IMG/VR virus record: IMGVR_UViG_3300025115_000054
Coordinates: 1 to 24,563 of that record
From: a virus
Reading direction: 5' to 3' (one strand)
Length of the DNA stretch: 24,563 bases
Below are positions 1 to 5,329 of the stretch, one piece after another. Numbering within the stretch: position 1 is the stretch's first letter; each line of letters opens with the position of its first letter. Position numbers and translations under genes: made by a program. The notes beneath the pieces are model-generated. The model searched no databases and was not told the origin of the DNA. It saw only the letters and a list, made by a program, of their open reading frames with translations.

Positions 1-298
1 GGGTATAAGGTTCATTCTGACTATATATATATCTGACCATAAAACCAGACTTCTCGGCTTGCTTAAACCTTTGATATTTGACCTCTGGGTGAAGTTCAGC
101 AGTAATGATCCCTTTTACCTGATATTCTCCAAGGAATTCATTGGGGGTAAACAAGAACCCGGCCTCGGCATATTTCCTGAAGTCAATGGAAAAGGTCTTT
201 ATCTCTTCCTGTCTGTCAGTCATTGAAATTTTCGTGTAAGAGCAGCCCGAAAAAGAGGCACAGGCCGCAAGAACCAATAATAAGAAATTTGTTTTCAT
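1..298 (-). CDS. Putative lipoprotein, partial at left edge
   Basis: An ATG at 298 opens a leftward frame of 99 codons that reaches the window edge with no stop, so the C-terminus is missing. The N-terminus is a type II signal peptide: Lys at residue 2, a hydrophobic stretch from about residue 5 to 16, and two possible lipobox cysteines, LAAC (Cys13) and FSGC (Cys19). The mature part seen is hydrophilic and has no motif I recognise. Codons such as gcc, gag and ggg make it look richer in GC than the small genes around 4 kb, which may mean a different origin. A phage-encoded lipoprotein could act in superinfection exclusion, but nothing in the sequence proves that. The reading frame and signal peptide are clear; the function is unknown. 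Confidence 0.72.
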   Translation of the reverse strand, partial: MKTNFLLLVLAACASFSGCSYTKISMTDRQEEIKTFSIDFRKYAEAGFLFTPNEFLGEYQVKGIITAELHPEVKYQRFKQAEKSGFMVRYIYSQNEPYT

Positions 299-360
299 CA
301 GGGGAAAGAATTTTGGTTTACCCAAAGTTAAGCAATAATAAGCACTTAGCGCAATGAAAT

Positions 361-385
361 AAGCGGCCCTGACAATGGACCGCTT
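361..385 (-). terminator. Hairpin terminator between NYN gene and lipoprotein gene
   Basis: A 9-bp stem (361-369 with 377-385, one G-U pair on the minus strand) closes a 7-base loop. Read leftward it is followed by TTATTT; read rightward by TTTT. It lies downstream of the leftward gene ending at 485 and could end that transcript. The U-tract is imperfect in both directions. Confidence 0.5.
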
Positions 386-484
386 TTAAGCAAAAGGAAT
401 AGGAACACAAAAGCAAGCCCAACAAAAGTACGACTTACTTAGACCGATTCCAAACTAAGTGCGTGGAAGCATTACCGGCAAGGG

Positions 485-1123
485 CTACCAACCTGAGGGC
501 TTCGAAACAACTCGGCCTGATTTCAATGTATAAGGGTCTTGGAATTGGCATCGCTTATACCTTTCAACCTTTAAGTCGAAGCTCGGAATTGTTGTAATCG
601 CCGCTAGCTCCAAATTCTTACGCTGAAAGGGAAATGCGAACGTGATGTTGATAGCTGGGAACCTTTCTCTTACCTTTCTAATAGCTGGAGCAAGGTCGGT
701 ATCTCCGGTAATCACAATTATTGCATCGGCTTGGTTTTGGATACAAATATCCATAATCTGAACTGCCATGGCCACATCAGTCTCTTTTTCTTCGTGTTTT
801 GTGTTTGTACTTCTGCAATTAGGGCAAAAGACATCCTTTTTTTTAAACCGGCCCAAAATCACATTTACACCCGTATCGGCAATGCAGGCAATGTAGTCCC
901 TGTGCCTTGTCACTGTTCCAGGATTATTCCTTATAGCATAACTACGCAACGCAGAAAAGTAATAGACTTGCCCCAATACAGCATCTTTTCCGATAATTGG
1001 AAGACAGCTAAGACAGAACCTATGAATATCGAGCCACTTAAGACTATGACCAGTCCGCACTCTTATTTCCTCGATAGAGTGATAAAGATTGAAGCCATCT
1101 ATTAGAAAAACTACTCTTCTCAT
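485..1123 (-). CDS. NYN-domain (LabA/DUF88-like) putative ribonuclease
   Basis: The 212-residue protein begins with a typical NYN/PIN-like strand and acidic motif, FLIDGFNLYHS (Asp9, Asn12), followed by ETDVAMA (Asp116) and ITGDTDLAPAI (Asp141, Asp143). These acidic residues form the metal-binding site in NYN nucleases of the LabA/DUF88 type, which are believed to cleave RNA. A CPNC pair (Cys100, Cys103) before the second motif could bind zinc, as in several members of the family. Length is usual for the family. The ATG at 1123 directly follows a run of eight T on the coding strand, and a host-type promoter lies 60-90 bp upstream. In a phage this could process tRNA or mRNA, or act in competition with host defences; the target cannot be read from the sequence. 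Confidence 0.85.
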   Translation of the reverse strand: MRRVVFLIDGFNLYHSIEEIRVRTGHSLKWLDIHRFCLSCLPIIGKDAVLGQVYYFSALRSYAIRNNPGTVTRHRDYIACIADTGVNVILGRFKKKDVFCPNCRSTNTKHEEKETDVAMAVQIMDICIQNQADAIIVITGDTDLAPAIRKVRERFPAINITFAFPFQRKNLELAAITTIPSFDLKVERYKRCQFQDPYTLKSGRVVSKPSGW

Positions 1124-1160
1124 AAAAAAAATCCCCTAGATCGTAACCTAGAGGGGCCTA
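1124..1160 (-). terminator. Terminator-like hairpin in the leader of the NYN gene
   Basis: On the minus strand CCCC-TC-TAG pairs with CTA-GGGG (stem of about 7 bp with a 2-base bulge) and is followed by GAT and eight T, ending directly at the ATG of the NYN gene. Upstream on the same leader, further CCTAGG-type segments (1143-1176) could pair alternatively. It could be an attenuator of the NYN gene or the terminator of an upstream RNA. Confidence 0.5.
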
Positions 1161-1183
1161 GAGAATAAATCCCTAGGGATGAT

Positions 1184-1214
1184 ATTTTGATACAAATGTA
1201 AAGCAAAATCTTTA
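1184..1214 (-). promoter_or_regulatory. Bacteroidota-type housekeeping promoter for the NYN gene
   Basis: On the minus strand TTTG (1214-1211) is followed after exactly 19 bases by TACATTTG (1191-1184). This matches the known Bacteroides primary-sigma consensus TTTG-N19-21-TAnnTTTG. It points leftward to the NYN gene, giving a predicted start near 1178 and a leader of about 55 bases. It overlaps the stop codon of the small CxxC gene. Confidence 0.75.
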
Positions 1215-1331
1215 AAATGCAAATTTTTCTTTACTTTTTAAACACATTTTTCCTGTAACTATATCTATGTTAAAGTCAGATGATTTATAATCACAATAAC
1301 GACATTGCCATAATTCAATTTTAATAGGCAT
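1212..1331 (-). CDS. Small CxxC protein (39 aa)
   Basis: An ATG at 1331 opens a 39-codon frame ending in TAA. It carries CRYC (Cys10, Cys13) and a third Cys near residue 30, a pattern like half of a zinc ribbon. It lies 20 bases beyond the 3' end of the tRNA and just before the NYN promoter. The compact CxxC motif with an aromatic and charged context (WQCRYCDY) argues for a real small protein rather than chance, but I recognise no family. Role unknown; a nucleic-acid-binding zinc finger is one possibility. Confidence 0.5.
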   Translation of the reverse strand: MPIKIELWQCRYCDYKSSDFNIDIVTGKMCLKSKEKFAF

Positions 1332-1351
1332 AACTATTGATTTAGTATTTG

Positions 1352-1435
1352 TACCCAGAACAGGACTTGAACCTGCACAACCTAATGGTCAATAGATTTT
1401 AAGTCTATCTTGTCTACCACTTCCAACATCTGGGC
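1352..1435 (-). tRNA. tRNA-Leu (anticodon UAA)
   Basis: The 84-base minus-strand cloverleaf has a 7-bp acceptor stem (GCCCAGA with TCTGGGT, one G-U), anticodon stem ATAGA/TCTAT with loop CTTAAAA giving anticodon UAA, a long variable arm as expected for tRNA-Leu, and a T arm GCAGG-TTCAAGT-CCTGT. The discriminator base is A and CCA is not encoded. UUA is the leucine codon the surrounding AT-rich genes use most, so the tRNA probably supplements the host pool. Confidence 0.92.
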
Positions 1436-1437
1436 AT

Positions 1438-1477
1438 AAAAATAGGGGATAGACTTGTTATACTGGTCTACCCCCTA
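1438..1477 (-). terminator. Strong hairpin plus U5 ending 2 bases before the tRNA-Leu
   Basis: A 12-bp stem (1466-1477 with 1443-1454, one G-U) is followed on the minus strand by five T and then only two bases before the tRNA 5' end. It has the form of an intrinsic terminator for the leftward gene at 1660-2073, yet it sits where the tRNA leader must be transcribed. It may instead be a processing signal or an attenuator. Confidence 0.6.
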
Positions 1478-1485
1478 CCGTTCTG

Positions 1486-1640
1486 TTAAAACCGAAATGT
1501 ATTTAAATCCTTATAAGTTTATCTAACCATATGTATGTCTGCCCCGGAGGGCAGTCACCCAAAGGTTAAAAAACCTGGCAAATACAATCGGAATTTCACC
1601 GCTTGTGGTTTGTTTGTACTCATGACACCTAAGATTTGAT
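1486..1640 (-). ncRNA. Candidate structured RNA region with UNCG hairpin
   Basis: No credible gene lies here. On the minus strand 1554-1539 folds as CTGCCC-TCCG-GGGCAG, a 6-bp stem closed C-G over a UCCG (UNCG-class) tetraloop. A second hairpin at 1576-1563 is AGGTT-TTTT-AACCT. Segment 1582-1615 can form an irregular stem with matching CAAA/TTTG ends and a CGG/CCG core. Stable tetraloops appear only when the minus strand is read, which suggests a leftward RNA. Identity unknown. Confidence 0.35.
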
Positions 1641-1659
1641 TATATATAGTGGGAAAGGA

Positions 1660-2073
1660 TTAATTCCCTTGTGCATGCAAACGTTCAATTTCTTTTTTCA
1701 AATATTTAATTCTTTTTACCCAATCAAATGGAGTAAACCAAAAGTCACCCAAATAAACATTATCACCATCCTCATACCCTGGAACAGGTTGAGGGTCAGA
1801 AGAAGAATATTTCCTTTTCCTGATTGATAAGTTTTTAGGTGGCTTTTTACGTATGTACCATGAAAGAGAATTGTCTTCTTCTTCAAATATTATTTTTTTC
1901 TCTTTCATAATATATATTGCTTCGCAGATACCTGATGGTAGCCAATCAGATTTATATGCAGCTCTTTTATCTGACCCTGTTAGAGTTATACCTGATGTAA
2001 AGGTTTTCACTTCATTATCTATAAAGGTAATGATTAAAGTGAATAGTTCTGATAATTTTCTTCTTTTTGCCAT
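1660..2073 (-). CDS. Hypothetical protein (137 aa)
   Basis: An ATG at 2073 opens a 137-codon frame ending in TAA. The protein is basic with many Lys and Arg, has a Lys/Arg- and Pro-rich middle (IRKKPPKNLSIRKRKYSS), and ends in an amphipathic, coiled-coil-like segment (VKRIKYLKKEIERLHAQ). No enzyme motif, signal peptide or membrane segment is visible. It is flanked on both sides by hairpin-rich non-coding stretches on the same strand, so it may be separately expressed rather than part of a tight operon. I do not recognise the family. Confidence 0.7.
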   Translation of the reverse strand: MAKRRKLSELFTLIITFIDNEVKTFTSGITLTGSDKRAAYKSDWLPSGICEAIYIMKEKKIIFEEEDNSLSWYIRKKPPKNLSIRKRKYSSSDPQPVPGYEDGDNVYLGDFWFTPFDWVKRIKYLKKEIERLHAQGN

Positions 2074-2128
2074 TTTATCTCTGTTTTTATTGTATTTGAT
2101 TACTTCGTAGCTAGATTCAATTATTTAA

Positions 2129-2142
2129 ACCTAAAAATAGGT
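2129..2142 (-). other. Small hairpin upstream of the 137-aa gene
   Basis: ACCTA and TAGGT pair over a four-base loop (UUUU on the minus strand). It lies in the leader between the larger stem at 2156-2220 and the 137-aa gene. It is short and could be chance. Confidence 0.3.
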
Positions 2143-2155
2143 CAATAAAAAATAA

Positions 2156-2220
2156 CCTGCATAGGGATAGGAACGATTGTTACGGCAATCTGTCATATGA
2201 CTGTTCCTACCCTATACAGG
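2156..2220 (-). ncRNA. Three-way-junction hairpin, candidate structured RNA or terminator
   Basis: An outer stem of about 18 bp (CCTG/CAGG, then ATAGGG/CCCTAT, then TAGGAAC/GTTCCTA with one bulged base) encloses two small hairpins: GATTG/CAATC over six bases (2175-2190) and GTCA/TGAC (2192-2201). On the minus strand it is followed by TTATTTTTTATT, so it could terminate the leftward transcript. The branched interior is more elaborate than a simple terminator needs. Confidence 0.55.
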
Positions 2221-2241
2221 CTGGGTCTAACCAAACCGTGA

Positions 2242-2360
2242 GGACAGAGAGAGATTTGAACTCTACTATTCCTACCTACTAAATAACACCATGCCCGTAG
2301 GCATGTGCCTTGAAAGCTGTGTTATTGTTCAATAGGCGTTGCCTACAACTTTTGCTGTCC
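2242..2360 (-). ncRNA. tRNA-like structured RNA, unassigned
   Basis: The minus strand ends like a tRNA: AGAG-TTCAAAT-CTCT forms a T arm, and GGACAG (2360-2355) pairs with CTGTCC (2247-2242) as an acceptor stem, the seventh pair being mismatched. Between them the cloverleaf is not canonical: a GTTG/CAAC or TAGGC/GCCTA hairpin (2333-2349), a CTATT/AATAG helix, an 8-bp helix AATAACAC/GTGTTATT (2319-2326 with 2282-2289) and a CATGCC-TACG-GGCATG hairpin with a C(UACG)G tetraloop (2305-2290). No convincing anticodon arm was found. It may be a diverged tRNA with an insertion or a tRNA mimic. Confidence 0.5.
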
Positions 2361-2414
2361 GTCCTAAATGAGTCTTTTATTCATATATCTCAAATTAGGT
2401 GTTAGTCTATAAAT

Positions 2415-2449
2415 GGTACTAACAGAGGTATTTCTACCCCTGTTAGACC
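2415..2449 (-). other. Long hairpin with GAAA tetraloop downstream of the 260-aa gene
   Basis: On the minus strand a stem of about 14 bp (GGT, CTAACAG and GGTA paired with TACC, CTGTTAG and ACC, with one mismatch and one bulge) is capped by GAAA, a GNRA-type loop. It starts 19 bases past the stop codon of the leftward 260-aa gene. No T-run follows, so it is more like a 3'-end stabiliser or part of a larger RNA than an intrinsic terminator. Confidence 0.55.
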
Positions 2450-2467
2450 AAATATCTGTTTACCTTA

Positions 2468-3250
2468 CTACACTTCAGGTTCTGCATCTTTTCCTTCATC
2501 ATTTTCCCTTTCTACCACTTTGCTGGCAGTTGGGTCTTCAGATGGTGCAGATTCCTGAATTTTGTGTTTCTCTGCTTCAATAATCCTGTTGGATAGCAGA
2601 GCTTTCAATGTGCCGTAGTTACCTTCGGTCACAAAGAAACGAATCATGTTGTCTGTGGCCTGCTCTTTCTTCATTTTTCCTGTCTCTCTGTCAATCTTAT
2701 TGCTTATGAGAGCAACATGTTTGCCAGTGGCAGGGTCAACCTGGTGCAATTTGAATTTAAAGCCTGCATAAGCTTTAATCCATGCACCAAAGAGAGCATA
2801 GCCTTTCAGTTCGATTTTACCTTCATCAGGTGAACCGATAACCCTGAAATCATTCTCAAGGATGCACTGTTTAACTTCATCGAAGTTAACACCGTCAGCC
2901 TTTTCAAACATGACATACCAGCCATATTCAGCACTTCTGTTGGAACGCCTTACTTTTTCGCCACTTGGCAGTGTGACTGTCTCACCACCAAAGCCTGAAA
3001 CCTGAAGATGGAAGAAACGCTGTGGTTTCATACCTTCTTTTTTGAGATCATCTCTGAGCTCAGTTGTCCTGATGAACGAGAATTTCTCACGTATATACTT
3101 TCGTACTGCGTCGACATCATTCTCGTCACCTTCGAATTTCATTTCGCCTTTGCCAGCTTTTGCTTTGCCGACAACAATTACCCTTTGCGGGCCAATCTCG
3201 AAGTTTTCTTTAACTTCTTCGTAAATTGCATTTAATTCCTGTGGATTCAT
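2468..3250 (-). CDS. Hypothetical protein (260 aa) with acidic tail
   Basis: An ATG at 3250 opens a 260-codon frame ending in TAG. The body is mixed alpha/beta with many Lys, Glu and aromatic residues. The last 40 residues are low in complexity and acidic (ESAPSEDPTASKVVE, then ENDEGKDAEPEV), a tail reminiscent of single-strand DNA binding proteins and other phage replication accessories, although no OB-fold signature is clear. Base composition is closer to 45% GC than that of the genes just upstream at 3.3-5 kb. It is the longest leftward gene in the window. A role in DNA metabolism is only a guess. Confidence 0.8.
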   Translation of the reverse strand: MNPQELNAIYEEVKENFEIGPQRVIVVGKAKAGKGEMKFEGDENDVDAVRKYIREKFSFIRTTELRDDLKKEGMKPQRFFHLQVSGFGGETVTLPSGEKVRRSNRSAEYGWYVMFEKADGVNFDEVKQCILENDFRVIGSPDEGKIELKGYALFGAWIKAYAGFKFKLHQVDPATGKHVALISNKIDRETGKMKKEQATDNMIRFFVTEGNYGTLKALLSNRIIEAEKHKIQESAPSEDPTASKVVERENDEGKDAEPEV

Positions 3251-3281
3251 CTTAAAAATAGAATTTAGTTTATGTTTAGTT

Positions 3282-3608
3282 TTACTCGTCTCGTCCCAAT
3301 TGAGGATTTAGGGTGAGAGCCAATTGGAAAAACTCTCTTTTATGAAATATACCTAATGGTTTGATTGTAATCTCACCACCACGATATATCTTTCTGTCAA
3401 CTACATATTTATCCTTGGATTTAGTCTTTGAGACTATGCAGTTCAAGGATGCTAATAGAGATACCGAGGATTTTGTTCTATTAATCCCTAATGCTTTGTT
3501 TTCGTCGAATATATCGACCTGATAATTATCTCTCGGTAATTTCCTGTTCGACCTTATATCTGCGTTAATCGAACCCTGCTTGATACGAAAGAAAGACCTA
3601 GCATTCAT
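3282..3608 (-). CDS. Hypothetical protein (108 aa)
   Basis: An ATG at 3608 opens a 108-codon frame ending in TAA. The start overlaps the end of the upstream leftward gene by 11 bases, which indicates translational coupling in one operon. The protein is basic with several Arg-Lys clusters (RSNRKLPRDNYQ, SKTKSKDKYVVDRK) and a predicted beta-rich C-terminal half (GGEITIKPLG). No motif identifies it. It might bind nucleic acid, judging only from charge. Confidence 0.7.
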   Translation of the reverse strand: MNARSFFRIKQGSINADIRSNRKLPRDNYQVDIFDENKALGINRTKSSVSLLASLNCIVSKTKSKDKYVVDRKIYRGGEITIKPLGIFHKREFFQLALTLNPQLGRDE

Positions 3609-3963
3609 TTTCTAACAACATTAATTGTGTTACAACCTGAACAGCTGTTTTGACTTTCTTTCTTTTGTCACAGATGACATAATAGTCTTTGACATTTGGG
3701 GCATCATCTTTGTGCAACCCAAATACTATTATCTCTTTCTCAGGATTGTAAAATACACGCCTGAATTCACCTGATTCAAGTATCTCTTTAAGGATGTCAG
3801 CATATGATTGAGTCTGAAGATCATCATCATATGGAACGGATATATTGGCAATATCGTAAATTGTTATATTTAGATCAGCCAATACTTCATTCATTTTAAA
3901 TCTGAACACCCTTTTATGCTGCATGTCAACAGCATCCCTGATAGTACCGAATACTTTTACCAT
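3598..3963 (-). CDS. Hypothetical protein (121 aa)
   Basis: An ATG at 3963 opens a 121-codon frame ending in TAG, overlapping the upstream gene by 7 bases and the downstream gene by 11. The pattern of strands and helices (VFRFKMNEVLADLN, EIIVFGLHKDD, DYYVICDKRKKVKTAV) suggests a compact alpha/beta protein. There is no membrane segment or catalytic motif that I can name. It belongs to a run of small leftward genes with tight spacing, the usual arrangement of early or host-takeover genes in phages. Confidence 0.75.
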   Translation of the reverse strand: MVKVFGTIRDAVDMQHKRVFRFKMNEVLADLNITIYDIANISVPYDDDLQTQSYADILKEILESGEFRRVFYNPEKEIIVFGLHKDDAPNVKDYYVICDKRKKVKTAVQVVTQLMLLENEC

Positions 3964-4238
3964 ATACTACCGTATTTTGCGTAGTTAATGATAAAGTTAG
4001 CTATAAGAATAGCAAAGAATATAGCACCAATGGTTGATGCTACAGCACCTAAAAATGGTGCGAGAGTCTGCTCGAATGCAATTGGATTGCTATCTTCAAT
4101 CATTATTAGATTGACGAAGCATTTACTTGCTAAATGAGCAAATAGGTAAACAATAGTACCAAAAATGATTAGTACTACGAGGAACTTAATTAGTTCCTTT
4201 GTTTTAAAAATGCTTTCCGATTTCATGGTTAGACACAT
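3957..4238 (-). CDS. Small membrane protein with two transmembrane segments
   Basis: The frame of 93 codons holds two hydrophobic stretches, about residues 17-36 (KFLVVLIIFGTIVYLFAHLA) and 62-85 (FLGAVASTIGAIFFAILIANFI), so the product is very likely an inner-membrane protein with a short loop. A second ATG at 4226 (MKSESIF) may be the true start, because the bases between the two ATGs contain the TGTCTAACC core of the leader repeat found before other genes here. The frame touches the stop of the upstream gene. Small two-helix phage membrane proteins can be holins or exclusion proteins, but no lysis gene is adjacent, so neither can be claimed. Confidence 0.75.
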   Translation of the reverse strand: MCLTMKSESIFKTKELIKFLVVLIIFGTIVYLFAHLASKCFVNLIMIEDSNPIAFEQTLAPFLGAVASTIGAIFFAILIANFIINYAKYGSIW

Positions 4239-4456
4239 TATATTTGATTGTATGTTAATAGAGCTGTCTTAGCCCTATTTGTAATCGTTATCAGTAATCC
4301 ATTCTTATATACTTTGAATGAAGTCCTGACTTCTTCAGTGTACATTGGTTTTGGTCCAATAATAATCTTGGTTTCCATTACCAATTTAACCTGTCTGAAT
4401 GTATCGCTTGCGATTACATCCTTGACAGTATAGCCGTTTAATTCTTCAATAATCAT
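4238..4456 (-). CDS. Hypothetical protein (72 aa)
   Basis: An ATG at 4456 opens a 72-codon frame ending in TAA. The sequence alternates polar and beta-branched residues (VKLVMETKIIIGPKP, GLLITITNRAKTALLTYNQ), which suggests a small beta-rich domain. It starts 3 bases beyond the stop of the upstream leftward gene and runs into the membrane-protein gene, so the three are almost certainly co-transcribed. No family recognised. Confidence 0.65.
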   Translation of the reverse strand: MIIEELNGYTVKDVIASDTFRQVKLVMETKIIIGPKPMYTEEVRTSFKVYKNGLLITITNRAKTALLTYNQI

Positions 4457-4459
4457 TGG

Positions 4460-4714
4460 CTATGTTCTTAAACAGTTTATTAATTCTTCTGGTGCTTCAA
4501 TTACAATATGTATTTGACATGCACCATCTGACCAAACTGCTTGTTCCCACTTCCTATCTGCATATTTAGTGGTTAGTTCAACAGCTTGAAATGCTTTTGA
4601 TAATGATGTATAGAAGGTGTCCATTACCTTACTATTATCATTATACACCTTAACAAAGACATCAAGATTGCCTTTATCAAGGTTCTCAATTATTAGAGAC
4701 AATACTCTATTCAT
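4460..4714 (-). CDS. Hypothetical protein (84 aa) behind a repeated leader
   Basis: An ATG at 4714 opens an 84-codon frame ending in TAG. The product looks alpha/beta (VLSLIIENLDKGNLDVFVKVYND at the N-terminus, CQIHIVIEAPEELINCL at the C-terminus) with no recognised motif. The start codon lies 4 bases beyond a 29-bp sequence that is repeated exactly before the next gene upstream, so the two are probably expressed in the same way. Confidence 0.68.
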   Translation of the reverse strand: MNRVLSLIIENLDKGNLDVFVKVYNDNSKVMDTFYTSLSKAFQAVELTTKYADRKWEQAVWSDGACQIHIVIEAPEELINCLRT

Positions 4715-4718
4715 TTGT

Positions 4719-4747
4719 TTGTAATATTATTTGGTTAGACATGAATT
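4719..4747 (-). repeat. 29-bp leader repeat, copy 2
   Basis: Identical in all 29 bases to 4991-5019. On the minus strand it reads from AATTCATGTCTAACC to ATATTACAA and ends just before the ATG at 4714. The core TGTCTAACC recurs before the genes starting at 4238 and, as TGTCTAACT, at 5590. It contains its own ATG that would encode an 11-residue leader peptide (MSNQIILQTNE). Confidence 0.85.
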
Positions 4748-4761
4748 TAGGGGTGATATTC

Positions 4762-4986
4762 TCATGTACCCCCATTAATAGTGACTGTAATACATGGGTC
4801 TTCAATGTACTCTACTGTTTTACCAGCGAGTTTAAAGAGTTCAATCATCTTTCCTATATATTCTTGTGTTGCATATACAGTGTAAGCATGACCATCAGAC
4901 CTGAGTTGTATTAAGTGCATATATCTGTATGCACCAAAACAACTCTGTCTACAATCTCTGAACATTTTGATAGTTATTTTGTTCAT
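4762..4986 (-). CDS. Hypothetical protein (74 aa) behind a repeated leader
   Basis: An ATG at 4986 opens a 74-codon frame ending in TGA. The protein is small and basic at the N-terminus with several Cys (residues 11, 16 and near 65) and predicted strand-helix-strand order (HAYTVYATQEYIGKMIELFK). No family recognised. It lies behind the first copy of the 29-bp leader, 47 bases upstream of the next small gene. Confidence 0.65.
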   Translation of the reverse strand: MNKITIKMFRDCRQSCFGAYRYMHLIQLRSDGHAYTVYATQEYIGKMIELFKLAGKTVEYIEDPCITVTINGGT

Positions 4987-4990
4987 TATA

Positions 4991-5019
4991 TTGTAATATT
5001 ATTTGGTTAGACATGAATT
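4991..5019 (-). repeat. 29-bp leader repeat, copy 1
   Basis: Identical to 4719-4747 over 29 bases. It ends 4 bases before the ATG at 4986 on the minus strand. The internal ATG of the repeat would encode a 21-residue peptide here, starting MSNQIILQYNEQ and overlapping the real gene in another frame. It could be a promoter with leader, an operator or a translation-initiation region. Confidence 0.85.
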
Positions 5020-5281
5020 ATCAATAAAATATCCCAAGGCGCTGTGATGTTTGCATTAAGTCCCTTTCAACTCGTAGCGTATCTTGGCTGGTCACAAGCA
5101 GCATTCTCGTCGCGCAAGTAGGACACCTTTAAGGGATATATTATGCAGATCTTCTGACCACTATGCTCGAGGTCACTGGCTTGAAGAAAGACCCGTAAGC
5201 ATTTTCTGTGGCGTCTGCACTTTCATTTGCTATTTAGTAACAATACCTTTCGTAAGTAGATATTATTACTTTGTCTGAAAA
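5020..5281 (-). other. Gene-poor stretch of GC-richer DNA with a possible gene remnant
   Basis: No long frame is supported. A leader resembling that of the 86-aa gene (ACTAAATAGCAAA) precedes an ATG at 5226, which opens only 17 codons (stop at 5173-5175). A neighbouring frame on the same strand is open from about 5231 to 5141 without an ATG and reads like a protein (ESADATENAYGSFFK). Either the gene is a decayed or frameshifted copy, or the short frame is a leader peptide. Base composition is clearly less AT-rich than in the flanking 4-5 kb genes. Confidence 0.35.
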
Positions 5282-5316
5282 GAGTGCGAGTGGGTTTTAC
5301 ACCACTCAGCACACTC
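5278..5316 (-). terminator. Terminator downstream of the 86-aa gene
   Basis: On the minus strand GAGTG-GC-GAGTGG pairs with CCACTC-GC-ACTC (5282-5316, two bulged bases) over a loop containing AAAA, and is followed by TTTT at 5281-5278. Placed 14 bases beyond the stop of the leftward gene at 5330, it fits an intrinsic terminator. Confidence 0.65.
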
Positions 5317-5329
5317 ACCGATATTGCCA

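Noticed and set aside
2242-2360. Ordinary tRNA or tmRNA call for the tRNA-like element
   Set aside because: No anticodon arm with a 7-base loop could be built, two stem pairs are mismatched, and there is no tag-peptide frame or tmRNA pseudoknot; it is kept as an unassigned RNA.
5084-5278. Rightward frame of 64 codons
   Set aside because: It lies opposite a leftward leader and candidate gene remnant, has no protein-like composition and would point against the local gene direction.
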